Source of the DNA: VXNE01 sp965261535
GTDB lineage: Bacteria; Pseudomonadota; Gammaproteobacteria; Pseudomonadales; Azotimanducaceae
Assembly (NCBI GenBank): GCA_965261535.1
Contig: OZ253469.1
Coordinates: 2,480,001 to 2,544,000, forward strand
Length of the DNA: 64,000 nucleotides
Reading direction: 5' to 3'
Shown here piece after piece: positions 34,174-45,014 of this stretch (position 1 is the stretch's first letter; every line of letters starts with the position of its first letter). The translations under genes and the position numbers were made by a program. The notes beneath the pieces are model-generated. The model ran no database searches. It had not been told where the DNA came from and saw only the letters and a list, made by a program, of their open reading frames with translations.

Positions 34174-34303
34174 GTAGCCGACCGTCCGCGTCCACGTACC
34201 GGTAGAGGGTTACTCGACCGATCCCCAACTCCCGGCAGAGCTCTGTTACCGAGGTGGCGCGACTCGCCACCTCATTTTCGCGCGAGCCGTACCTGCGCTT
34301 TTG
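34174..34303 (-). pseudogene. Serine-recombinase C-terminal HTH relic
   Basis: About 43 codons: SRATSVTELCRELGIGRVTL, then YRYVDADGRLREHGRRI. This is the Hin/resolvase-type HTH at the end of small serine recombinases (xVxELCRELGISRxTLYRYVxPDGxLRxHG). The catalytic domain is absent. Marks past mobile DNA between the peptidase and sulfatase genes. Confidence 0.6.
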
Positions 34304-34482
34304 ATAGCGCGAACGTCCGGCCACCTTTGGATGTTCTCGAGAGTATGAGCTTACAGGTTGGATCGGCGGCTATGCCGGAGCAGTATTTCGCAGCGCCACG
34401 ATGGACTTCTCGGGCGGCCACCGGCGCGACTTCTCCGTTGATGTCGCTGGCTCTGGCCCCGACCGTGGTCGCAAGAGAGCCG

Positions 34483-35955
34483 TCATGGACCGCTGAGCCC
34501 AAGCCGTTGGTACTGCTCCGGCGGTGTCTGATGCGCCGCAAGCGCTTCCTTGAGCAACCCGACCATCCGCGCCTCGATAGCGTCGTCTTCGATGGGGTTG
34601 AGCTGGCCCGGGTCCGTGGCCAGGTCGAAGAGCTGCGTCTTGAACGCCTCGGCGAAGCGGCCCATGCCGGTGGACGGGATGCGCATTACGGGGCAACCCT
34701 TGGTGAACCCGAGCGGTTCGTTCCATTGCATGTTGGCGAGTTCTCGGGTCGAGAACGGGCTGCGCATGTGGGTCGGCATCAGCGTGTATTGGTTAAGCGG
34801 CGCGTTGTCCCCGACCGGGCCGCGCATGTAGACGTGGCGCCCGTGGGTGATGTTGACGTGGCCTCCGAACATGCCGTAGATCGTGCTGTCGCGGATACGG
34901 GCGTCTTCCTCGATGGTGGCGCGTAGCGGCGTGCCGTCCATATTCGGCGGTCGCTCCAGGCCGAAGTAGTCCAGGAGGGTTGGGCCGATATCGATGGTGG
35001 TGGTCAGGCTGCGCCGCCTGGCGCCGGCGACGCCGGTGCGCGGGTCCTAGATGAAAAGCGGGATGTGGGCCGTCTCGTTGTACCAGGGCATGCGCACCTT
35101 GCCCCACCAGTCGTGCTCGCCCAGCAGGAAGCCGTGATCGGTGACGACGAGAAGCATGGTGTCGCGCCACGTGTCGTGGGCATCCATGAAGTCGATCACC
35201 GTGCCGAGGTAGTGGTCGCACTGGGTCAGTAGCGCTGCATACTGGTAGCGCAGGTACTCCACGGCATCGGGATCCTCGGTCACCCGCGCATAGTTCGGCC
35301 ATTCGAAGTGCGGGCCGTCCCAGTCGGAGCCCTCAGCGCGAAAAAAGTTGTAGCGGTCCTTCCACTGTTTCAGGGTGAAGAACGGCTCGTGGGGATCGAA
35401 GGTCTCGATCTGCAGGTACCAGTTGTCCTGTTCGCGGCTGGTCTGAAGGAACTCAAGGCCGGCGGCGAAGGCCTGCGCCTGGGGCGTGAGCTTCTCCTCC
35501 TGCATGTACTTGCGGTTCACCCAGTACTGGCGCGCGATGCGTCCCAGGTGCTCGGGAATCTCCGGATCGGCGACCTCGCCCTTCCGGGCGTTGCCCTCCT
35601 GGCCGCGCACGTTCACCCAACTCGAGTATCGGTGATGGTACGTGGCGCCGCCGTCCTCCCAGTAGTGATAGTGGTCCGAGACCAGGTGGGCGTAGACACC
35701 GTTGTGCTTCAGGATGGCGAAAGTGGAGTCGTCGAAGAGATCGTACGGACCCCAGGAGCGGTGCAGGAAGTTGTGCCGGCCGGTGTGCAGTTCCCGACGC
35801 GCCGGTATGCACGGCATGGAGCCGACGTAGTGGTTGTCGAAGGTGACCGCGCGCTCGCCGAGGCGGATGAAGTTGGGGGCCAGCGGCCAGTCGCAGCCGT
35901 AGTTTGGCAGCATGTGCCGGTTCAGCGGGTCGTACATGACCATTACAGCTTTCAT
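34483..35955 (-). pseudogene. Sulfatase gene interrupted by one amber codon
   Basis: 490 codons in one frame from MKAVMVMYDPLNRHMLPNYG, broken only by TAG at 35047-35049 (HIPLFI-stop-DPRTG). Formylglycine motif is GSMPCIPARRELHTGR (C-x-P-A-R); metal and active-site motifs include LLVVTDHGFLLGEHDWWGK. The C-terminal part (GPTLLDYFGLERPPNMDGTP) is the usual sulfatase tail. Downstream sequence remains fully in frame and intact, so this is a recent point mutation, a read-through codon or a sequencing error. Without read-through the product lacks about 190 residues. It would cleave sulfate esters, given a formylglycine-generating enzyme elsewhere. Confidence 0.8.
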
Positions 35956-36663
35956 GCCGCGGTCTCCATCGAGCCCATGGGTCCATAGCCACCATGCCGT
36001 ACGCCCCCGTAGCCTGCAACTTCCACGCCTCTGCACTTGGCTCTTTGGAACGAGGTGCGATCCGCCCGCCGCGATGTAGGCCCGGTCGGCGGTCCGTCTC
36101 TGGCCGGCGATCATGGTCTCGCGACCACATCCGGTCGGTAGGCGAAGCCAATGAGACCGGCTTCATCCGATCCGCCGCGTCTCAACAGCGCGGCGTGAAT
36201 CACGCGTCAAACCGTTCGTGGTCCTTACGGTCTTCTATCCCATCCATGTGGCGCGACGGTACAACGAATTTTCGAGGGCTGCATCACTCCGCGGGATTGG
36301 CACGCAGCGGCAATTTAGCGCGACTGAATTGGTCAGCCATGGCGCCGTGCTCGGCCAATACGGCTGGGTTGTCTAAGCTTGCTGGCTCTCCCATACTGCG
36401 TCCGAAAATTACGTAAGCGGGAGTCAGGCCGGATGACGACATCCGAGACCAATTCGATTCGAACACAGGGGTATTCGTTGTGGCAGGATCTGCGGGTTCG
36501 TGGATGCGTCTATGTCAGACTCCGTTACGCGCCGGCGGAACGACCCTGTCTATGAGATACAGCGAGATCTGTCATCTAGGATGGGAGCAAGGAGAGACGG
36601 CCTCCCTTGCGGCCAAGGGCGTCGGTATGAGCATGGGCTTGCGCCGCGAAATCGTGGGGTACC
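35956..36663. other. No gene seen; upstream region of BREX
   Basis: 708 nt between the divergent sulfatase and brxA. Frames present are short and not protein-like. The BREX promoter must lie here. No BrxR-type WYL regulator gene is present, in contrast to some type 1 BREX loci. Confidence 0.5.
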
Positions 36664-37248
36664 ATGGGCTATAGCACAACGATTACGTCGGGCTCTCTCA
36701 AGGTAACCGAGAGCCGCATCATCGCTGGTCTGCTGCTTAAAGGCACGGACGATTGGCGAGCCGAGATCCTAGAACAGAATGTACTACAGACCCGAAGCCC
36801 GGAGACGGCGAAACGGTTATCGCGGTTGCTTCGCGCGCGCCTTAAGCTGATGCGGCCTGAGCTGTGGGAGATGGTCCGGGATGGCTCAACGCCCGTTGCG
36901 ACCCACGCGTGTCTTGCCGCCGCCGTGAAACACAGCGCGTTGCTCGGGGATTTCCTGGATATCGTCGTACGGGAGCAGTGCCGGCTTTTTAGCCCTGCCC
37001 TTTCCAAACTGCTTTGGCAGCATTACATCGACGATTGCCGGGACCGCGACCCGGCCATGTCCGCATGGAGTGAATCGACGATTGCTCGCCTGCGCTCTTC
37101 GGTCTTCCAGATCCTCACCCAGGCAGGCTATATAGAAAATGCGTCAACCTGGAAGTTACAACCAGTCTATCTTGCAAGGGAAGTGCTGAGCTACCTGCAG
37201 GAGCAAGACGAAAAGTACGTGCTGCGCTGCCTCCAGGTCGGACCATGA
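36664..37248 (+). CDS. brxA: BrxA (DUF1819), BREX component
   Basis: 194 residues from MGYSTTITSGSLKVTESRII. The sequence pattern (SLKVTESRIIAGLLLKGTDD, SRLLRARLKLMRPELWEMV, ILTQAGYIENASTWKLQPVY) is that of DUF1819/BrxA, a small helical DNA-binding protein at the head of type 1 BREX operons. Normal length. Ends in an ATGA overlap with brxB. Required for host methylation and defence in some type 1 systems. Confidence 0.93.
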   Translation: MGYSTTITSGSLKVTESRIIAGLLLKGTDDWRAEILEQNVLQTRSPETAKRLSRLLRARLKLMRPELWEMVRDGSTPVATHACLAAAVKHSALLGDFLDIVVREQCRLFSPALSKLLWQHYIDDCRDRDPAMSAWSESTIARLRSSVFQILTQAGYIENASTWKLQPVYLAREVLSYLQEQDEKYVLRCLQVGP

Positions 37249-37853
37249 GCGACACACTAACCTACCGCCTAAACAAGATCCTGCCAAAGCTCACGTCGGA
37301 CGATTTCCTGAGCGCTCGAGGCATTGGTAACGAGATCGCCTTCTACATCTTCGACTACCCGCCGGAGGATGAACGGCGCGTACGAGAGCACATCGAGTTT
37401 CTCCTCGCTCAGTTGCCCAAAAGAAAACCTGGCTTGCGGGTCACGCACATCAATTTGTTTGACTTCCTCATTGACTACTTGAGGGAAAGGAGCGTTCTGG
37501 AGAAGTCATTTCAGCTTCAGCGTGAGAAGGGCAATGACGCTTTGCTAAAAGCGCTCAAGGGGATATTGCACGAAGAGAAAGTTGCGGGGCGTTTCGCCGA
37601 CATCGCCAATCCCGAAGACCACGATCTGGTGATGATATCGGGTGTCGGTAGCGCCTACCCGTTGCTTCGCTCGCACACCCTGCTCGGGAATCTGCACGCC
37701 CACCTAAGCCAAACACCCTTGGTCATATTCTACCCCGGCCGCTATGATATGCAGACCCTGCGCCTGTTCGGCAAAACCGGCTTGGTCGGTGGCTCGGCCG
37801 ATGACCGCAAGAAGAAGACAAACTACTATCGCGCCTTCCGGCTGATCGACTGA
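37245..37853 (+). CDS. brxB: BrxB (DUF1788), BREX component
   Basis: 202 residues from MSDTLTYRLNKILPKLTSDD. DUF1788 hallmarks: FDYPPEDERRVREHIEFLL, VTHINLFDFLIDYL and LVMISGVGSAYPLLRSHTLL, then LVIFYPGRYD. BrxB is a small scaffold-like protein of the BREX complex, biochemistry not well defined. Overlaps brxA by 4 nt and is followed by brxC after 13 nt. Confidence 0.93.
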   Translation: MSDTLTYRLNKILPKLTSDDFLSARGIGNEIAFYIFDYPPEDERRVREHIEFLLAQLPKRKPGLRVTHINLFDFLIDYLRERSVLEKSFQLQREKGNDALLKALKGILHEEKVAGRFADIANPEDHDLVMISGVGSAYPLLRSHTLLGNLHAHLSQTPLVIFYPGRYDMQTLRLFGKTGLVGGSADDRKKKTNYYRAFRLID

Positions 37854-37866
37854 AGCGAGAAGATTG

Positions 37867-40800
37867 ATGCGTATTAAGGATCTATTCGATAAGGACATCT
37901 TCCGGCCCATCAACGGCGTGGTAAAAGCCGACCAGTTGGACGAATCTTCGGTATGGCAAGAGCTGGAGGAGTTTGTTGTCACGAAGGAACTGGACCAGCA
38001 CCTGCGCCGGTTCTTCACGCACTACTGCGAGGCGATGGACCGGACCGGCGACGCGGATGTTGCAGGCAAGATTGGCGTTTGGATCTCCGGGTTCTTCGGA
38101 TCGGGCAAATCCCATTTCATCAAGGTGCTGTCTTACCTGCTCGGCAACAAGGACCATACCCATGAAGGACAGACCAAGCGGGCCGTCGAGTTCTTCGGAA
38201 CAAAGATCACGGATGCGATGCTGCTCGGCGATATCAAACGGGCGGTTGCATCCGGAACGGATGTCGTTCTGTTCAATATCGACAACAAGGCGGACAACCG
38301 GGCCGGGCGCGACGCCATCTTGGCGGTGTTCCTCAAAGTCCTGAACGAGTTGCAGGGCTACAGCGGCGACCACCCCCACATCGCTCACATGGAGCGCTAC
38401 CTGGAGGGCAGGGGCAAGCGCGACGCTTTCGAGACGGCTTATCACGAGTTGACCGGCACGCAGTGGATCCGCGAGCGCGACGCCTATGAATTCAATCGCG
38501 ACGAGGTTGTCAAGGCGCTGGCCCGAACCCTCGCCCAGAGCGAACCATCCTGCGAAAAATGGATCGACGGCGCCGAGGATAATTTTGCCCTGACCGTCGA
38601 GAACTTTTGCAAATGGGTCAAGGACTACCTGGATGGCCAGGGAGCTGATCGCCGCATCGTTTTTTTGGTTGACGAAGTCGGGCAGTTCATCGGGACCGAT
38701 ACGCATTTAATGCTCAATCTGCAAACCATCACCGAAGAACTCGGCGTCGTTTGCAAGGGGCGAGCGTGGGTTGTCGTCACGTCGCAAGAAGACATCGATG
38801 CGGTGCTTGGCGAGATTCCGGGTAGCCGGGCTAACGACTTCTCCAAAATCCAAGGCCGGTTTAGAACTCGCCTCTCGCTATCCAGCGCCAACGTGGATGA
38901 GGTCATTCAGCAGCGCCTGCTCGCCAAGCGCGACGATGTGCGGACCCGCTTAACGGCGGAGTACGAGAGGCAAGGCGACATTCTGAAGAATCAATTGTCC
39001 TTCAAGGATATCGGCACGACCTTCCCGCAGTTCACCGGCGCGGATGATTTCGTGCGGAACTACCCCTTCGCGCCCTACCAGTTCAAGTTGCTACAGAAGA
39101 TTTTCGAGTCGATCCGCAAAGCCGGTGCTACCGGGCTACATCTGGCCCGTGGGGAACGCTCGTTGCTCGACGCCTTCCAGCATGCGGGCCAAGCTGTGGC
39201 CAACATGGGAATTGGCGTGTTGGTCCCGCTGTACCGTTTCTATCCATCGATCGAGAGCTTCCTCGATACCGGTGTCAAGCTGACTATCGACCACGCGAGG
39301 GACAACCCTAGCCTTGAGGAGTTCGACATCCGCGTCCTCGAAGTGCTCTTCCTCATCCGCTATGTCGACGAGGTCAAGGGAAGCATCGACAACTTGGCGA
39401 CGCTCTGCCTCGACGAGATCGATGCCGATAAGTTGGTTTTGCGCCAAACCATCGAAGCGAGCCTACAGCGTCTGGAGCGCGAAACGCTTATCAGCCGCAG
39501 CGGCGACGCTTACTTCTTCCTGACCAGCGAAGAGCGCGACATCAATCGGGAAATCAAGAGCATCGACGTCGGCAGTGCCGAGGAAGCGAAGCTTATGGGT
39601 GAATTGGTGTTTGACGATTTGTTCAGAGGCCAGCGCAAATATCGCTATACGACCAGCAACATGGATTTCAGCTTCAATCGTCTATGCGACCTTTACCCGG
39701 TGGGGAATCGCGTCGACGGCGCCTTGGCGGTTTCGATCATCACTCCGCTGGCCGATGGCTACGACGACTATCAGGATGGCAGGTGCGTGTTGGAAAGCGG
39801 CCACGACGGGGGGCAAGTGCTCATTCGGGTGAGTGATGAGGAAACTCTCGGTCGCGATCTGCCGATGTGGCTGCGTACCGACAAGTATCTCCGCACCAAG
39901 AGTGACGGAACGCTGCCACCGACGACCCAGCGGATCCATCGTGACTTGGCTGACGAGAATCGCACGGGCCGGGAGCATCTGGCCCATCGGCTCAGCGATA
40001 TGCTGGCTGATGCCAGCTACTTCGTAGCCGGTCAGCGGCTGGAGGTGACCGGCACGACGCCGCGGTCGGCGCTCGACGAGGCGATGCAATATCTCATCGA
40101 GAATACGTTTACCAAAATGGGCTATCTGAAGACGCTTAGCGACGACCCAATGAAGGAAATACAAGCAGTGTTGCGCAGCGATGCTATTGCACAGCACAAC
40201 CTGGGCATGGACCTCGCAGAGGGCAATCCACAGGCTCTTGGGGATCTCCGTGATCACATTGAGCTTTGCAAGCAGAAAAGCCGTCAGATCGTGCTATTTG
40301 ACATGGTCACCGGGCGCTATGCCAATCGCCCCTATGGCTGGCCCGAATTGGAGGTGGTGCTTCTGTTGGCTAGGTTGTACATGACCGGTGAAGTGCAACT
40401 CGTCTCGGGCGGTGCGGCAATTCCGAAAGACAAGCTCTACGAGGCGCTCAAGACACGGAACAGATGGCGGGGTATTACGGTGGTGCAGCGGGCCACAGCG
40501 AACCCTGAAGACGTGAAGCGGGCGCGAGAACTCGGCCGCGAGGTTTTCGCGGAAATGGGACCGCAGGGCGAAGAGGCAATTTACGAGTTTCTGAAGGAGA
40601 AGCTGGAGCGCTGGCGGGATAACATGAACCGGTACCGCGCCCTTGCCGATACCGGTGCCTATCCCGGCGGCAAGGATATCGAGGACGGGCTCAGCCTCGT
40701 GAATGCCCTACTGGCTACCGGCGCGAGCAAATCGTTTTTGGCACGCTTTAGCGAGCGTAGCGCGGACCTGCTCGACCTGTCCGACACCTTCCATGACGTC

Positions 40801-41439
40801 AATCACTTCTACGAGCACCAACGCCACACGTGGGACAAGCTTCGGACAGCGTCCACTCGGTTTGAGTTGAACCGGATGGAGCTGGGGCGGAATGATGCCG
40901 CTGATTCGGCCCTGCGGCGGATAAGCGAGATTCTTGCGGCGCCGCATCCCTACAATCTTGTGAAGGAAGCTGATGGACTAATTTGCACGGTGGGCGATGT
41001 AAATGAGGCTCTGCTCTCGAAGCGCCGCGCCAAGGCGGTCGCCTCGATAACTGAGCATACAAATGCCGTGAGCATGGATATCGTGGAGGCCGGGGGCAAT
41101 GATGCCTTGAAATCGGCGCTTCTTGCGCCACTGGAGAGCTTAGCCAAGCAGGTGGCGGCCTACGAGAGTGTTGCTCATATCGATCAGGCCGAGATCGAGG
41201 CCGTCCGCCTACGCGATGAAGCCCTGGACAAAGCCGAGCGAGCACTTGCGAAAAAGGCAAACGATGACAAGGCTGTAGCAGATAAGTCGATGCTCAAGCG
41301 CCGGCGAGTCGTCTCTCCGAGCAATCTAGTCAAAGCGACCTATCTTGAGACGCAAGCCGACGTGGAGACATTTCTTGACGACCTGCGCGCGGAATTAGCG
41401 GACGCTCTATCCAAGAACGAACGCATTGAAATCCGTTAG
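37867..41439 (+). CDS. brxC: BrxC, BREX P-loop ATPase
   Basis: 1190 residues from MRIKDLFDKDIFRPINGVVK, the standard BrxC opening. Walker A GFFGSGKSHFIKVLSYLLG lies at about 75-93 and the Walker-B-like segment RRIVFLVDEVGQFIG at about 260-274. The C-terminal third is helical with coiled-coil stretches (LRDEALDKAERALAKKANDD). BrxC is a large AAA-type ATPase of the Orc/Cdc6-related group that forms the core of the BREX complex. Full length, no frame break. The ATG at 37867 is preferred over a TTG three nt earlier. Confidence 0.95.
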   Translation: MRIKDLFDKDIFRPINGVVKADQLDESSVWQELEEFVVTKELDQHLRRFFTHYCEAMDRTGDADVAGKIGVWISGFFGSGKSHFIKVLSYLLGNKDHTHEGQTKRAVEFFGTKITDAMLLGDIKRAVASGTDVVLFNIDNKADNRAGRDAILAVFLKVLNELQGYSGDHPHIAHMERYLEGRGKRDAFETAYHELTGTQWIRERDAYEFNRDEVVKALARTLAQSEPSCEKWIDGAEDNFALTVENFCKWVKDYLDGQGADRRIVFLVDEVGQFIGTDTHLMLNLQTITEELGVVCKGRAWVVVTSQEDIDAVLGEIPGSRANDFSKIQGRFRTRLSLSSANVDEVIQQRLLAKRDDVRTRLTAEYERQGDILKNQLSFKDIGTTFPQFTGADDFVRNYPFAPYQFKLLQKIFESIRKAGATGLHLARGERSLLDAFQHAGQAVANMGIGVLVPLYRFYPSIESFLDTGVKLTIDHARDNPSLEEFDIRVLEVLFLIRYVDEVKGSIDNLATLCLDEIDADKLVLRQTIEASLQRLERETLISRSGDAYFFLTSEERDINREIKSIDVGSAEEAKLMGELVFDDLFRGQRKYRYTTSNMDFSFNRLCDLYPVGNRVDGALAVSIITPLADGYDDYQDGRCVLESGHDGGQVLIRVSDEETLGRDLPMWLRTDKYLRTKSDGTLPPTTQRIHRDLADENRTGREHLAHRLSDMLADASYFVAGQRLEVTGTTPRSALDEAMQYLIENTFTKMGYLKTLSDDPMKEIQAVLRSDAIAQHNLGMDLAEGNPQALGDLRDHIELCKQKSRQIVLFDMVTGRYANRPYGWPELEVVLLLARLYMTGEVQLVSGGAAIPKDKLYEALKTRNRWRGITVVQRATANPEDVKRARELGREVFAEMGPQGEEAIYEFLKEKLERWRDNMNRYRALADTGAYPGGKDIEDGLSLVNALLATGASKSFLARFSERSADLLDLSDTFHDVNHFYEHQRHTWDKLRTASTRFELNRMELGRNDAADSALRRISEILAAPHPYNLVKEADGLICTVGDVNEALLSKRRAKAVASITEHTNAVSMDIVEAGGNDALKSALLAPLESLAKQVAAYESVAHIDQAEIEAVRLRDEALDKAERALAKKANDDKAVADKSMLKRRRVVSPSNLVKATYLETQADVETFLDDLRAELADALSKNERIEIR

Positions 41440-41456
41440 CACGGCGCCCGGCACTG

Positions 41457-44400
41457 ATGAACCAAGGCAGTCTCAAAACGTATGCCCAGAAGGCTCGGCG
41501 GGACTTCATCGAGGCCGTTTCTGACCGGGCGGCGTTCTATGGATTGACGGCTAGTGGCAGCGAGCCGATTGTTCGGCAGGGTGATGTCGTTCTAATCGGG
41601 GAGAAACCGTTCCCGCGAGAAGTGGCTGAGAAGCGTGGCCGTCTAGAGTTACGGATCAGGGTAGAGGGCTTCGAGCAGACCATGGAGGCGATGGCCTATA
41701 CGTGGTTCAACCGCTTTGCAGCTATACGTTACATGGAACTGCATGGCTACTTGGACCACGGTTACCGTGTCTTGAGCCATCCCGAAGATCCGGAACAGCC
41801 GGAAATCCTCGACCACGCCGCCGAAGTCGATCTGCCGGACCTCGACCGCGAAAAAGTCGTGGAGTTGAAGCTCGACGGCGGCCGTGATGAGGAACTCTAC
41901 TGCCTGCTCCTGACAGCCCAGTGCAACGCGTTGCACCAAGCCATGCCGTTTCTCTTCGAGCGCATCGCCGATGAGACCGAATTGCTTCTTCCGGTCAATC
42001 TGTTGCACACCGACTCACTCATTCGGCGGCTGGTCAACGGGATCGATGAGAGCGCCTGGGACGAGATCGAAATCATCGGATGGCTGTACCAGTTCTACAT
42101 ATCGGAGAAGAAAGACCAAGTAATTGGTAAGGTCGTGAAGTCGGAGGACATTCCGGCGGCCACCCAACTCTTCACGCCCAACTGGATCGTGAAGTACATG
42201 GTGCAAAATTCCCTGGGGGCACAATGGCTGGCGACCTATCCGGACTCGAATCTCTTGGGCCAGATGGACTACTACATCGAGCCTGCGGAGCAGACCGAAG
42301 AGGTCAGGGCGCAGCTTGCCGCCATCACGCCCACTAGGCTTGACCCCGAAGCGCTGACCCTCATCGATCCGGCCTGCGGTTCCGGACACATAGTGGTTGA
42401 GGCGTACGACCTGTTGAAGGCCATCTACCTGGAACGCGGATACCGACAGCGGGACGTACCAAAGCTCATTCTGGAAAAGAACCTCTTTGGCCTAGATATC
42501 GACGCGCGGGCGGCACAACTGGCGGGGTTTGCCGTGATGATGAAGGGGCGCGCCGATGACAGGCGGCTCTTTGAGCGGGGTGTGAAACTCAACGTGATGG
42601 CCTTCGTAAACAGCCAGAGTCTCAATACTGAGCAGTTGGCTCAGGGTATGAAGCTCGCTGACTACGGCCTTCGGTTGGGTCACCTAACGGAACTGAAGCG
42701 GCTGTTTGAGCATGCCACGACTTTCGGCTCGCTGATCCAAGTGCCGGAGACTCTCGCGGCGGAGCTATCTGCGCTAAAGCGATTGAGTGAAGCTAGACCG
42801 CAAGACCTGATTTTGTCGGAAGCGCTCAACTGTTTGGAGCCGCTGGTGCGGCAGGCTGAGCTATTGGTAGCGCGATACGATGCGGTGGTGGCGAATCCAC
42901 CATATATGGGCGGGAAATTCTATTGCGCCACACTAAAGAAATTTGTGAATTCAGTCTACAAGCCAGGTAAAGCAGACCTCTATGCGGCGTTTACGTTGCG
43001 CAACATTCAATTTTCGAAAAAGCATGGCCATATTGGAATGATCACGATTCCAAACTGGATGTTCCTATCTTCATTCGATCAACTTCGGAACGCTATTTTT
43101 CGGTCTGCCCCTATTGCAAGCCTCGTTCACAACGGGAGAGGGGTTTGGGGTTCCGACTTTGGTAGTTGTTCGTATGTCTTAGTGCGGTCTCCTTTCGGCA
43201 GCTTCAATGGAAGATTCCTACGCCTTTTCGACAAACAGGGAAGCGTTGCTAACAACGAAGAATTAGTCCAACGATTTCATACCAACCCGCGTTTCAATGC
43301 TTCAAGTGTTGAGTTCAATAAAATCCCCGGCAGCCCAGTGGCTTATTGGGTGACTGAGCGACTGCGGGAGGTGTTTGAGAGAGGGACGCTGCTAGGGAAG
43401 CTTGTAGACGCAAAACAGGGTCTTGCGACAGCCGACAATGATCGGTTCTTGCGGCGTTGGCATGAGGTGGACCAAGCGAAGTGCGCTTACGATGCCGAAA
43501 GCAGAGATGCCGCTGCCCAATCGGGCAAGAAATGGTTCCCGTACAACAAGGGGGGCGAGTTCAGGAAGTGGTTTGGTAACAACGAGTACTTGGTCAATTG
43601 GGAAGCTGATGGGAAAGACATCTTCGCCTTCAAGCCGCGATCTGTAATCCGAAATCCGCACTTCTACTTTCAGCCTTCAGTCACATGGTCATTTGTTAGT
43701 TCATCATATTTCGGAGTGCGGTACTCAAAACCCGGCGCAGTTTTCGATGTTGGTGGGTCATCAATCTTCCCGCCTGAGCAGGACCACCTGTGGATTACTG
43801 GCCTTCTCTGCTCGAAGCAGGTTTTCGAATTCATGAAGGTAATGAATCCAACATTGAACTTTCAGGTCGGCAATGTAGCGACACTTCCAGTATTAAGGAA
43901 ATTGGTGCAGAGCCGACAGTCAGAGATCGAGAACGGGGTCACCGCGCTCATTGAATCCGCGAGAATTGACTGGGACGCGTACGAACGTTCTTGGGACTTC
44001 CAATCTCTCCCCATCCTGACGGCATCCTCCGAGCCCGCGCCAACCCTTGAATCCAGCTACGCAGCGTGGATCACCCAAAACCGGGAAACTATCGCCGAAA
44101 CGAAGCGTCTGGAAGAGGAGAACAATCGCCTCTTTATCGATGCTTACGGCTTGGCCGACGAATTCACATCCGACGTTCCCATCGAGCAGATCACGCTCAC
44201 GGTAAACCCCGCTTACCGTTACGGCATTAAGGTCACGAAAGAGGAACGTTGGACCCGATTCCGCCATGACACGATGACCGAACTGGTTTCGTATGCTATT
44301 GGCTGCATGATGGGCCGCTACAGCTTGGACGCACCGGGTCTCATCTACGCCCACAGCGGCAACGTGGGATTCGACGCGACCCGCTATGCGACTTTCCCGG

Positions 44401-45014
44401 CCGATTCAGATGGTCTCGTTCCGCTCACCAACGGCGAGTGGTTCGACGACGATGCCGCCAACCGCCTCGTCGAGTTTACCTCTCTCGCGTGGGACGTCGA
44501 CCATCTCGAAAACAACCTCACCTTCCTGGCCGATAACCTCGCTCCGAGGAGGAGCGAACCCAGTCGCGATACCATCCGGCGCTATCTTTGCGACAGCTTC
44601 TACACGAACCACCTTCAGACCTACAAGAATCGCCCTATCTATTGGCTGTTCAGCAGCGGCAAGTACAAGGCGTTTCAGTGCCTCGTCTACCTGCACCGCT
44701 ACAACGAGGGCACCTTGGCCCGGATGCGCACCGAGTACGTGGTGCCACTTCGGGGCATGATGACATCGCGTGTCCGTCAGTTGGGGGGAGACATCGCCGC
44801 TGCGACTTCCACAGCACGCCGTCGGAGGCTCGAGAAGGAGAGAGAAACGCTGGTCAAACAACAAACCGAGCTTGGGGAATTCGATGAAAAGCTTCACCAC
44901 TATGCCGACCGGCGCGTCGGCCCCGACCTCGACAATGGCGTCAAGGTCAACTATGGCAAGTTCGGCGATCTCTTGGCATCGGTAACGAAAGTGACGGGGA
45001 AAAAGGCACGTTAA
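41457..45014 (+). CDS. pglX: PglX/BrxX adenine-specific DNA methyltransferase
   Basis: 1185 residues. SAM motif I DPACGSGHIVVEAYDLL begins near Asp304, and catalytic motif IV VVANPPYMGGKF has Asn480-Pro-Pro-Tyr483, indicating N6-adenine methylation. The N-terminal LKTYAQKARRDFIEAVSDRA opening and the long C-terminal recognition region (ADEFTSDVPIEQITLTVNPA, SFYTNHLQTYKNRPIYWLFS) match type 1 PglX. It marks a non-palindromic host site and recognises phage DNA together with PglZ and BrxC. The target site is not readable from sequence. Stop TAA overlaps the pglZ ATG by one base. Its last 60 residues are coiled-coil-like. Confidence 0.96.
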   Translation: MNQGSLKTYAQKARRDFIEAVSDRAAFYGLTASGSEPIVRQGDVVLIGEKPFPREVAEKRGRLELRIRVEGFEQTMEAMAYTWFNRFAAIRYMELHGYLDHGYRVLSHPEDPEQPEILDHAAEVDLPDLDREKVVELKLDGGRDEELYCLLLTAQCNALHQAMPFLFERIADETELLLPVNLLHTDSLIRRLVNGIDESAWDEIEIIGWLYQFYISEKKDQVIGKVVKSEDIPAATQLFTPNWIVKYMVQNSLGAQWLATYPDSNLLGQMDYYIEPAEQTEEVRAQLAAITPTRLDPEALTLIDPACGSGHIVVEAYDLLKAIYLERGYRQRDVPKLILEKNLFGLDIDARAAQLAGFAVMMKGRADDRRLFERGVKLNVMAFVNSQSLNTEQLAQGMKLADYGLRLGHLTELKRLFEHATTFGSLIQVPETLAAELSALKRLSEARPQDLILSEALNCLEPLVRQAELLVARYDAVVANPPYMGGKFYCATLKKFVNSVYKPGKADLYAAFTLRNIQFSKKHGHIGMITIPNWMFLSSFDQLRNAIFRSAPIASLVHNGRGVWGSDFGSCSYVLVRSPFGSFNGRFLRLFDKQGSVANNEELVQRFHTNPRFNASSVEFNKIPGSPVAYWVTERLREVFERGTLLGKLVDAKQGLATADNDRFLRRWHEVDQAKCAYDAESRDAAAQSGKKWFPYNKGGEFRKWFGNNEYLVNWEADGKDIFAFKPRSVIRNPHFYFQPSVTWSFVSSSYFGVRYSKPGAVFDVGGSSIFPPEQDHLWITGLLCSKQVFEFMKVMNPTLNFQVGNVATLPVLRKLVQSRQSEIENGVTALIESARIDWDAYERSWDFQSLPILTASSEPAPTLESSYAAWITQNRETIAETKRLEEENNRLFIDAYGLADEFTSDVPIEQITLTVNPAYRYGIKVTKEERWTRFRHDTMTELVSYAIGCMMGRYSLDAPGLIYAHSGNVGFDATRYATFPADSDGLVPLTNGEWFDDDAANRLVEFTSLAWDVDHLENNLTFLADNLAPRRSEPSRDTIRRYLCDSFYTNHLQTYKNRPIYWLFSSGKYKAFQCLVYLHRYNEGTLARMRTEYVVPLRGMMTSRVRQLGGDIAAATSTARRRRLEKERETLVKQQTELGEFDEKLHHYADRRVGPDLDNGVKVNYGKFGDLLASVTKVTGKKAR

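Noticed and set aside
35308..35988. 226-codon plus-strand open frame
   Set aside because: Antisense shadow of the sulfatase; the sulfatase motifs on the minus strand are unmistakable.
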